From: Alphaproteobacteria bacterium
Lineage (GTDB): Bacteria > Pseudomonadota > Alphaproteobacteria > Micropepsales > Micropepsaceae
DNA length: 7,706 nt
Reading direction: 5' to 3'
Assembly (NCBI GenBank): GCA_028869725.1
Contig: JAGWRJ010000665.1
Coordinates: forward strand, 1-7,706
Part shown: positions 1-5,231 of the stretch, piece by piece
How the letters are laid out: each line of letters starts with the position of its first letter
How positions within the stretch are numbered: position 1 is the first letter of the stretch
Program-made: the position numbers and the translations under genes
Notes under the pieces: model-generated
Databases searched by the model: none
Seen by the model: only the letters and a program-made list of their open reading frames with translations
Told to the model about the DNA's origin: nothing

Positions 1-2
1 CC

Positions 3-77
3 GGCAAGCTGTCGCTGGATCACCTGCTGCAGAAATGGGTACTGCCGCGCTTCGGATGCAATACTGCGGCTAAATGA
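3..77 (+). CDS. 3' end of an unrecognised protein gene (5' end outside window)
   Basis: The third forward frame is open from the window edge to a TGA at 75-77. It encodes about 24 residues, including SLDHLLQKWVLPRF and ending CNTAAK. This reads more like protein than the other two frames, which give cysteine- and arginine-rich text. The stop lies 36 bp before the DUF427 start, so the two could share a transcript. I do not recognise the family and 24 residues are too few to assign one. The reading frame itself is a judgement from amino-acid composition. Confidence 0.4.
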   Translation, partial: GKLSLDHLLQKWVLPRFGCNTAAK

Positions 78-113
78 TGCGCGTGTGCCTGGTTTTAAAG
101 TAGGGGCGGGATT

Positions 114-392
114 ATGAAAGCAATCTGGAACGGCAAAGTCCTGGCGGAAAGCAATGCTACCGTCATTGTAGAAGGCAATCATTATTTCCCGCCGGAATCC
201 ATACACAAACAATACTTCCAGCCTAGCGATAAACACACCACCTGCCCCTGGAAGGGCCTGGCCAGCTATTACAACGTGGTCGTTGACGGTCAGATAAACA
301 AGGATGCCGCCTGGTACTACCCGGATCCGAAACCCGCGGCGAAACAGATTAAAGATCGCGTGGCGTTCTGGAAAGGGGTCGAAGTGAAATGA
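114..392 (+). CDS. DUF427 domain-containing protein
   Basis: This is a complete 92-residue single-domain protein that I recognise as DUF427 (Pfam NTP_transf_9, PF04248). Visible family features are an N-terminal WNGKVLAES strand pair, VVEGNHYFP-like residues VEGNHYFPPESI (about 19-30), the CPWKG motif (about 44-48) followed by ASYYNVVVDG, then AAWYYPDPKPAA (about 65-76) and the C-terminal VAFWKGVEV. The length is normal for the family. The start is supported by AGGGG at 102-106, seven bases before the ATG. DUF427 proteins are small, cytosolic, beta-rich proteins without an established reaction; the NTP-transferase label is not evidence of function. No signal peptide or membrane segment is visible. 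It looks intact and belongs to the background flank, with no visible link to the defence genes further right. Confidence 0.9.
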   Translation: MKAIWNGKVLAESNATVIVEGNHYFPPESIHKQYFQPSDKHTTCPWKGLASYYNVVVDGQINKDAAWYYPDPKPAAKQIKDRVAFWKGVEVK

Positions 393-408
393 AGTGCAGA
401 CAGTGGCG

Positions 409-422
409 GAACCAGAATTGAA
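409..422 (+). repeat. 14-bp direct repeat, copy 1
   Basis: GAACCAGAATTGAA occurs here, just past the DUF427 stop, and again at 1191-1204 inside the first island gene. The two copies bracket the decayed hydrolase and the hairpin-rich stretch. By base count alone, about 0.1 such 14-bp coincidences would be expected in a window this size, so chance is possible. The repeat could mark a recombination junction. Confidence 0.5.
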
Positions 423-447
423 TCCGGGTTCGCGCCGTACTCAATTC
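415..447. repeat. 7-bp inverted repeat between DUF427 and hydrolase remnant
   Basis: GAATTGA at 415-421 and TCAATTC at 441-447 are exact reverse complements separated by 19 bases. The right arm overlaps the premature stop of the minus-strand hydrolase remnant. The loop is long and no T-run follows, so this is at best a weak bidirectional terminator between convergent genes, or a scar at the truncation point. Confidence 0.35.
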
Positions 448-811
448 ATGGCACAGCGCCGAACGGCGCACCATAGATAAACACCGCGAAACCAGGGCGG
501 GCCGACGCATCCTGCTGCAACAGCGCGCTGCTCACCAGCATGCCGCCCGCGGACAATCCCATGAAGCCCAGCCGCCCGGGGGCGATGCCCCACTGCGCAG
601 CGTGCCGGCGCACCACCTTGAGGGCCTGGAATCCGTCGGCAATCCCGTAGTTTGCAGGCCTTGTCCATGTCGAAGTTGCTCGGCAGCGCGCCTTCGAAGG
701 TTTTTCCTGCAGGCGGTACTTGAGCACGAAAGCGGCGACACCACGCTGCTGGAGCCAGCGCGCCACTTCCGTGCCTTCGCGGTCGATGGCCAGCGCGGTG
801 CAGGCCCCGCC
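446..811 (-). pseudogene. Decayed alpha/beta-hydrolase (acetyl-esterase-like) fragment
   Basis: Read on the minus strand, this is the middle of an esterase of the BD-FAE / endoxylanase-associated acetyl esterase kind. It reads LAIDREGTEVARWLQQRGVA, then AFVLKYRLQEK, then YGIADGFQALKVVRRHAAQW, then the nucleophile elbow GFMGLSAGGML (GxSxGG, catalytic Ser). The frame ends at FIYGAPFGAVP and a stop at 446-448. Family members run to roughly 300 residues. Here the N-terminal strands and the C-terminal part with the catalytic Asp and His are missing. Between about 650 and 705 the conserved text is in another frame (TFEGALPSNFDMDKACK). It appears that one base was lost in the T-run at 701-705 (plus strand) and one gained near 650. 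Two compensating shifts, both ends lost and no start codon with a ribosome site make this a pseudogene. The substrate is unknown. Confidence 0.85.
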
Positions 812-836
812 CGCCCCGGCTGTCTCAGCCGGGCGG
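811..836. repeat. Strong GC hairpin at the broken 5' edge of the hydrolase remnant
   Basis: CCCGGCTG (815-822) and CAGCCGGG (826-833) pair perfectly around a 3-base loop. The stem can extend to 811-836 with a single bulged C at 814. It sits where recognisable hydrolase homology ends on the minus strand. No T-run follows on either strand, so it is not a typical intrinsic terminator. It could be part of a structured RNA, or a hairpin end of an inserted element. Confidence 0.7.
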
Positions 837-840
837 CTTC

Positions 841-1106
841 AGCCCCCCCTGTGGGACTTTCGCGGCGCCCTTGGGTAGTGCCAGCCGTTCCCCTTAAGGT
901 GGTCGCGGTAATCCCTACCTGAAAGACAAACCGGGAGACTGCCTGCGCTTCCTGCCCGCGCGCCGCGTGCAGGCGGGCGCTCCGGCAGTTTCCCTTTCGG
1001 GAAACAACGCATCGTGGCTCGCTTCGCTCGCCACCATGCACCTATCTCCACACTCCAGTTTCACAGACCCCCCTAAGTGAATCGTTTAGTTATGGTTTAA
1101 TGTATC
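841..1106. other. Gene-poor, GC-rich hairpin region; island boundary at about 1075
   Basis: I recognise no protein here. A minus-strand frame spans 839-1051, but it has no family I know and a GC-rich, arginine-heavy composition. The stretch holds a CCTTAAGG palindrome (892-899) and three stem-loops: GCCCGC/GCGGGC (954-959 with 973-978), GTTTCCC/GGGAAAC (988-994 with 999-1005) and GTGGC/GCCAC (1014-1018 with 1030-1034). On the minus strand the second has a GAAA loop of the GNRA type. At about 1075 base composition falls sharply, from 68% GC in line 961-1020 to 28% in line 1081-1140. The region may be a dispersed repeat or a non-coding RNA, but I cannot name it. Confidence 0.5.
988..1005 (-). 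repeat. 7-bp stem-loop with GNRA-type tetraloop (minus strand)
   Basis: On the minus strand GTTTCCC, GAAA and GGGAAAC form a perfect stem closed by a GAAA loop, a stable RNA tetraloop class. On the plus strand the loop is TTTC, which is not a favoured RNA loop. If this region is transcribed as a structured RNA, the minus strand is therefore the likelier sense. Confidence 0.65.
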
Positions 1107-1118
1107 TTGCACGATGTA

Positions 1119-1147
1119 TTGCATGTTTATTTTAACTATGTTATACA
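1119..1147 (+). promoter_or_regulatory. Candidate sigma70-type promoter for the island genes
   Basis: TTGCAT (1119-1124) and TATACA (1142-1147) are 17 bp apart in the AT-rich stretch at the island edge. The matches to consensus are 3/6 and 4/6, so this is weak on sequence alone. Spacing and position are right. A transcript would start near 1154, just ahead of the ATG at 1167, and no other promoter-like site is obvious before the gene series. Confidence 0.3.
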
Positions 1148-1166
1148 GTGGCCATTAAACTCTCCC

Positions 1167-1703
1167 ATGGAGGATACTGCGGTGGAAGGCGAACCAGAAT
1201 TGAAAGCAATGAAGGCGGTTTACGACGCATTAAGCGAGTTAGATGAAGATGCGAAGAAACGAGTGATTGACTGGGTGATCGGAAAGTTCGCCCTGGGTCG
1301 CTCAAAGCAGAAGGCCGACCGTGGAGCAATTGGCATTCAACCGATCTCTGGCACTGGAGAAACAAACCTTGCATCCTTCTCATCAGTCGCAGACCTTTTC
1401 GCAATGACAAACCCAAAAAGCGAAGCAGACAAGGTCCTCGTGGTTGCATCCTACCTCCAAGAAGCAAAGAACCTGTCAGAGCTTACAGGCAGAGAAGTAA
1501 ACAAGGAGCTAACTCATCTCGGCCATGGCGTCAAAAACATCACCGCTGCGATCAATACTCTCATGAACAAAAAACCAAAGCTGATGATTCAAACGCGCAA
1601 GGAAGGAAAGACAAAACAGGCGCAAAAAAAGTACAAGGTTACAACTGAGGGCTTGGCCGCAGCACAAAAGATGATTGGCTCGACGGAACCTGATGGAGAA
1701 TGA
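1167..1703 (+). CDS. Small protein with a probable C-terminal winged-helix domain (178 aa)
   Basis: I do not recognise a named family. The N-terminal part is a predicted helical segment with ELKAMKAVYDALSELDEDAK and RVIDWVIGKF. A polar linker rich in G, S and T follows. The C-terminal half, from about NPKSEADKVLVVASYLQEAK to VTTEGLAAAQKMI, has the helix-helix-helix-hairpin look of a winged helix. It aligns with the C-terminal half of the next gene's product. A lysine-rich stretch (RKEGKTKQAQKKYK) fits nucleic-acid contact in the wing. The frame is open back to a TTG at 1107, but those extra residues are unlike the rest and would precede the likely promoter start. ATG 1167 is used here, and GTG 1182 is a serious alternative. 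No signal peptide or membrane segment is seen. A 76-bp gap leads to the next gene. The likely role is DNA binding or regulation, by inference. Confidence 0.7.
   Translation: MEDTAVEGEPELKAMKAVYDALSELDEDAKKRVIDWVIGKFALGRSKQKADRGAIGIQPISGTGETNLASFSSVADLFAMTNPKSEADKVLVVASYLQEAKNLSELTGREVNKELTHLGHGVKNITAAINTLMNKKPKLMIQTRKEGKTKQAQKKYKVTTEGLAAAQKMIGSTEPDGE
1170..1174 (+). promoter_or_regulatory. Shine-Dalgarno-like GAGGA favouring a GTG start at 1182
   Basis: GAGGA at 1170-1174 ends seven bases before an in-frame GTG at 1182-1184. The ATG at 1167 and the TTG at 1107 have no purine-rich site at a suitable distance. A GTG start would give a protein beginning VEGEPELKAMK, 173 residues long. Confidence 0.45.
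1191..1204 (+). repeat. 14-bp direct repeat, copy 2
   Basis: This is the second copy of GAACCAGAATTGAA, which also lies at 409-422. Here it codes for part of the GEPELK segment of the first island gene. Confidence 0.5.
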
Positions 1704-1766
1704 ACCAAACACTAGTATCGAGCACAGGTGAAACAAGCTCTTAAATTTAGCCGGGCGCACATGGTT

Positions 1767-1774
1767 AAAGGAGG
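1767..1774 (+). promoter_or_regulatory. Near-consensus ribosome binding site AAAGGAGG
   Basis: AAAGGAGG ends five bases before the ATG at 1780. It is the strongest Shine-Dalgarno site in the window and fixes the start of the 158-residue protein. It suggests that this protein is made in larger amounts than its neighbours. Confidence 0.85.
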
Positions 1775-1779
1775 CATAT

Positions 1780-2256
1780 ATGTCAGATGAAAAAGTAACG
1801 CTCAAGGTCCAGATTGGTGGGGTTTCTGTCGAGGTGTCGGGCTCCTCTGAATACGCGGAAAATAAATTAGATGAACTCATCCAAAAATACGGGCCTTCAC
1901 GCAGCACGAGTCAGTCTGCACACGCATCAATCTCGACCAATGCGACGGGGAAACCATCGTCGCCAAGCGAGTTTATAAAGAAGATATCTCCAAAAAATCA
2001 GTCGGAGAAAGCGATTGTGCTTGCCTACTATCTCGAAAAGGTCAAAGGGATGGATAAGTTCACAACGGCTGACCTGACTGCGGTTGGTCGAAATGCTAAG
2101 CAACCGAAGTTTACGAATATCAGTGACACAGTAGCAAAGCAGGTGCAGCAGGGCTTGCTTATGGGTGCAGGCGATACAGAAAGTGGGCGCGCTTACGTGC
2201 TTACGACAACCGGAGAGGAATACGTAGAGAACCTGATTAATTCAAAGCACGAATGA
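1780..2256 (+). CDS. Small protein: beta-hairpin N-terminus plus probable winged helix (158 aa)
   Basis: No named family recognised. Residues about 5-37 (VTLKVQIGGVSVEVSGSSEY and following) look like two short strands and a helix (NKLDELIQKYG). Residues about 40-62 are a flexible linker rich in S, T and A. Residues about 65-153 resemble a winged helix, with SEKAIVLAYYLEKVKGMDKF, then TTADLTAV, NISDTVAKQVQQGLLM and the wing-and-last-helix text RAYVLTTTGEEYVENLI. This half aligns with the same half of the upstream protein, for example K..SEKAIVLAYYLEKVKG against KSEADKVLVVASYLQEAKN. The N-terminal modules differ between the two. The start is fixed by AAAGGAGG at 1767-1774. The stop is 18 bp before the next start, so translation of the two is probably linked. 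Likely a cytosolic DNA-binding or adaptor protein of the cassette, by inference. Confidence 0.75.
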   Translation: MSDEKVTLKVQIGGVSVEVSGSSEYAENKLDELIQKYGPSRSTSQSAHASISTNATGKPSSPSEFIKKISPKNQSEKAIVLAYYLEKVKGMDKFTTADLTAVGRNAKQPKFTNISDTVAKQVQQGLLMGAGDTESGRAYVLTTTGEEYVENLINSKHE

Positions 2257-2274
2257 CCGCCAAGGGGCTCAGCC

Positions 2275-3120
2275 GTGCTCGACGAAATTAAGATTTTTAA
2301 AACTGAAATTGATTCAATCATCGCTGATATTGCTCAGTTAAAGAGCAAGACACTAAATAATCCTGAAGTCGAAGAGCGCATATGCCAGAGCTTTATCACA
2401 TGGAGCCGTCTAAAAGCGCGTATTGAATCAACCGGTGTGCAGCCCGCAAAGGTGACGCAAGTTGACAACTTGCTTGAGATTGCTGCTCGAAATTCAGGCC
2501 GTAGAATTCAGAAGGCAAAATTTCGAGATCAACTTCGCAAAGCAAACAAGATTCTGACTGTCATCTATCTTGACGCTGTCCGTGCACAGGAGCCATTAGG
2601 AGTTCAAAGGATACTTGCGGAGATCCCCGACCTGCCAGACGACCTCATTCCAAAAGGGCTTGTTGGATGGATAAGTAAGATCAAAGACTTTCTGACACGG
2701 TATCCATTTGATCAAAATGTATTCGTGATGATTCGGTACGCCAATCAATCTTCAGAGACGCTGGAGAAAGTCACGGCCCGGATTCGCGCGGTGGGTGATG
2801 CTGATGGAAGGAATTTCTTTCCTGTAGTCGCAAAAGATCACGGCATTACCGACAATCTAGACAACCCAATCGCCTGCCTTTTGTGTTGTCGATACGGCGT
2901 TGTTGTTTTCGACACAGTGGAGGAACAACCTGAGTTCAACCCGAATGTGACCTACGAATTGGGTATGATGCATCTTCTCCAACGGGAATGTTTGATATTG
3001 AAAAGCTCATCAATAAAAACGATGCCCGCGGATATTTTGCAGAAGATTTACAAGCCGTTTTCGTCGTCGGGTGAGGCCGCCGATAAGGTTGAAGCCTGGC
3101 TTCGCGCCCTGAGCGCATGA
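2275..3120 (+). CDS. TIR-like / Rossmann-fold nucleotide-processing protein with helical N-terminus
   Basis: This 281-residue protein starts at GTG 2275, with AAGGGG at 2262-2267 giving a seven-base spacer. Residues about 1-140 look mostly alpha-helical (ADIAQLKSKTL, EERICQSFITWSRLKARI, AKFRDQLRKANKIL) and may be a sensing or oligomerising part. Residues about 146-265 alternate strands and helices: NVFVMIRYANQ (first strand), FFPVV, CLLCCRYGVVVFD, then the signature FNPNVTYELGMMHLL (221-235) and ECLILKSSS, ending MPADILQKIYKPF. The PNVxYELG pattern, with Glu228, matches the TIR-like and nucleoside-deoxyribosyltransferase-like group, where an acidic residue at this place is catalytic in many NAD- or nucleotide-cleaving members. 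Role inferred: an enzyme acting on NAD or a nucleotide, possibly a cell-shutdown effector. No membrane segment is visible. The gene is AT-rich at its start (line 2281-2340 is 28% GC), unlike the flanks, which suggests transfer. Confidence 0.6.
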   Translation: MLDEIKIFKTEIDSIIADIAQLKSKTLNNPEVEERICQSFITWSRLKARIESTGVQPAKVTQVDNLLEIAARNSGRRIQKAKFRDQLRKANKILTVIYLDAVRAQEPLGVQRILAEIPDLPDDLIPKGLVGWISKIKDFLTRYPFDQNVFVMIRYANQSSETLEKVTARIRAVGDADGRNFFPVVAKDHGITDNLDNPIACLLCCRYGVVVFDTVEEQPEFNPNVTYELGMMHLLQRECLILKSSSIKTMPADILQKIYKPFSSSGEAADKVEAWLRALSA

Positions 3121-3146
3121 CACGCAGGATACGGGAATTACGCTGA

Positions 3147-5231
3147 ATGAAAAAAAGCCTTCTTGAGCAGTTGCCGCAGATTGTCGCGGAGGGGAAGCGC
3201 CGGGCCGAGCAGATTCTGGGGGGCTTGGACGGGCGATATCGGGTTCGGCTTCAGACGAATGAGTTGGTGATTCCGTCGCGAGAGTCGAACTGGCAGGATT
3301 TGTTCAAGTCTGTTGAGCAACGCGAGCGACAATCGCAGTTTCATCAGAGCAATCCGGGCGAAGTCGGCTGGCTGAACCGGTTGATCTATGGCGACAACCT
3401 GCTGACCATGCAGGCACTGCTGGGCGGGGATGAGGAAAACGACGTCCCTTCACTTCGCAGCAAGATTGACCTGATCTACATTGACCCACCATTTGATTCA
3501 AAAACCGACTACCGGACGAGGGTTACTGTTCCCGGTGCCGAACTAGAACAAATGCCGACCGTCATCGAGCAATTTGCATATAGCGACACGTGGGCAGATG
3601 GAACTGCATCTTATCTTGCCATGATGATTCCGCGAATTGTCCTGATGAGTGAATTACTCGCTTCCACCGGCGTGCTATGCGTGCACATTGGGCCACAGGT
3701 TTCGCATTACATGAAAATCATTTTGGATGATCTTATTGGACGAGACCGATTTTTGAATGAAGTCGTTTGGCAAAGACGCCTTGGCCAATCCAATGCGGAA
3801 AGAAAAAAGATGGGGGTCGTAACTGATTCCATTTTTGTATACACGAAATCTGACGAATATGTTTTCAATCCACAATTTACGATGGAAGGTGCGGATGAAT
3901 ATATCAAGGAAAGATATACCAAAGTGGATGAAAAAGGACGGAGATATAAAACTGGTGATCTCGGCAATCCGGCATATCGACCGAACCTTATTTACGAATA
4001 TAAAGGCCACAAGCCTCCGCCGAATGGCTGGGCAGTTTCACTCGAAACTATGAAAAGGATGGACGCAGAAGGCCGTTTGGAATTTCCAGCCAAGCCTGGA
4101 GGGCGGTTAATGAGGCGTCAGTTTTTGGATGAGTGGGAAGGGAAACCTATTCAGTCCTTGTGGGATGACATACCACCGATCAATTCACAAGCGGCTGAGC
4201 GACTTGGGTTCGATACGCAGAAACCGGAAAAATTAGTGGAAAGAGTAATAAAGATGTTCACCAACGACAATGCGCGTGTCGCAGACTTTTTTGCTGGCTC
4301 AGGTACAACTGCGGCAGTCGCCGAAAGACTCAGTCGCCGCTGGATCGTCTCCGACCTCGGCAAACCCGCCTGCATGATCATGCGCAAGCGGCTGATTGAC
4401 CAGAACGCGAAGCCGTTCCTGTATCAATCCATCGGCGACTACCAGACCGAGCAGATGCGAAGCACCCTGGGCCGCACGTATCGCATCGGCGATCTGGCGC
4501 AGGTGGTGCTGGGGCTTTACGGCGCACTGCCGCTGCCGCCAGAACACAACCCAAATCGCAACCTCGGGCGGCTGGCGCAGGGCAAGACGCTGGTGTTCGT
4601 GGACTCGCCCAACAAGATGACGGGGTTGCCGACCTTGAAGAAGGCACAGGCGCTGCGCGACAGCCTCATGGGCGGCTGGGAGAAGGTTGTGGTGCTCGGC
4701 TGGAACTTCACGCCCAGCATCGGCATGGACATCACCGGTCTCAACGACGAACGGCTGGAAGTATTGGTGATCCCGCCCGATCTGCTCGACAAGCTCGCCA
4801 AGAAATCCGGCAAGAAGCTACGGCCCGACGAGGTGCGGTTCTCCTCGCTGCAATACCTCACGATCAAGCCCATCGAGCGCATGCGCGCGGATGAGACCGA
4901 ATCCCTGGTGGTGAAACTTGACAACTATATTCTGCTTTCGCCGGATGCGCTGAATCTCGACGACGCCAACCGCGAGAAGTTGCAGGCGATCATTGCCAGC
5001 GATCCCCTGAGCCTCATCGAATACTGGAGCGTGGACCCGGACTTCGACGGTGTGACTTTCCGCTCCGTGTGGCAGGACTACCGCAGCAACACCGAGAACG
5101 ACGCTGGCCCGCTGCGCGTGGTGCGCGAGGCGCGACTCGACAACCTGTCCGCCAAGCCCGGCCCGCGACAGGTGGCGGTGCGGGTGGTGGACGTGTTCGG
5201 GTTCGAGTCGGAGGTCATAGAAACGATATGA
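3147..5231 (+). CDS. mod: Type III restriction-modification methyltransferase subunit (Mod)
   Basis: This 694-residue beta-class amino-methyltransferase transfers a methyl group from S-adenosylmethionine to, most likely, adenine N6 in the recognition site. It also supplies site recognition to the restriction subunit. The catalytic motif comes first (DLIYIDPPFDSKTDY, DPPF at 113-116). Then come MIPRIVLMSELLASTGVLCV (160-179), EVVWQR, TQKPEKLVERVIKM (357-370) and the AdoMet-binding DFFAGSGTT (380-388). DPPF before FxGxGT is the beta order used by Type III Mod. Residues about 195-340 between these motifs should be the target-recognition region, and this part is unusually AT-rich. The C-terminal 300 residues are a Mod-specific extension. 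The length is normal. Only a weak GGG (3133-3135) precedes the ATG. The gene sits 26 bp after the TIR-like gene and overlaps res by ATGA. The target site cannot be read from sequence. Confidence 0.92.
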   Translation: MKKSLLEQLPQIVAEGKRRAEQILGGLDGRYRVRLQTNELVIPSRESNWQDLFKSVEQRERQSQFHQSNPGEVGWLNRLIYGDNLLTMQALLGGDEENDVPSLRSKIDLIYIDPPFDSKTDYRTRVTVPGAELEQMPTVIEQFAYSDTWADGTASYLAMMIPRIVLMSELLASTGVLCVHIGPQVSHYMKIILDDLIGRDRFLNEVVWQRRLGQSNAERKKMGVVTDSIFVYTKSDEYVFNPQFTMEGADEYIKERYTKVDEKGRRYKTGDLGNPAYRPNLIYEYKGHKPPPNGWAVSLETMKRMDAEGRLEFPAKPGGRLMRRQFLDEWEGKPIQSLWDDIPPINSQAAERLGFDTQKPEKLVERVIKMFTNDNARVADFFAGSGTTAAVAERLSRRWIVSDLGKPACMIMRKRLIDQNAKPFLYQSIGDYQTEQMRSTLGRTYRIGDLAQVVLGLYGALPLPPEHNPNRNLGRLAQGKTLVFVDSPNKMTGLPTLKKAQALRDSLMGGWEKVVVLGWNFTPSIGMDITGLNDERLEVLVIPPDLLDKLAKKSGKKLRPDEVRFSSLQYLTIKPIERMRADETESLVVKLDNYILLSPDALNLDDANREKLQAIIASDPLSLIEYWSVDPDFDGVTFRSVWQDYRSNTENDAGPLRVVREARLDNLSAKPGPRQVAVRVVDVFGFESEVIETI
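3721..4260 (+). other. AT-rich insert within mod covering the predicted target-recognition domain
   Basis: Counted by 60-base lines, 3721-3960 is about 39% GC and 4201-4260 is 38%, with 50-52% between them. By contrast, line 3181-3240 near the mod start is 68% and 4321-4380 is 62%. The right edge is abrupt, within about 60 bp of the AdoMet motif. The reading frame runs through without a break. The pattern fits replacement of the recognition segment by recombination with another mod allele. Confidence 0.6.

Noticed and set aside
602..922. A plus-strand open frame antisense to the hydrolase remnant.
   Set aside because: It is antisense to clear esterase homology, has a low-complexity Pro/Arg/Ala-rich composition, and lacks a ribosome site.
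839..1051. A 70-codon minus-strand frame over the hairpin region, with text such as GNGWHYPRAPRKSHRGG.
   Set aside because: There is no recognisable family, the frame lies over several stem-loops, and long open frames arise easily on GC-rich DNA. It could be a mis-translated structured RNA. A protein search for conserved copies would settle it.
3147..3160. A run of seven A bases just after the mod start, as a possible phase-variation tract.
   Set aside because: Seven A bases are short for a switching tract, the frame is intact, and no tetranucleotide repeat of the kind seen in phase-variable mod genes is present.
4396..4620. Extra open frames inside mod on both strands.
   Set aside because: Mod motifs continue uninterrupted through this region. 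The other frames are shadows produced by GC-rich codons.
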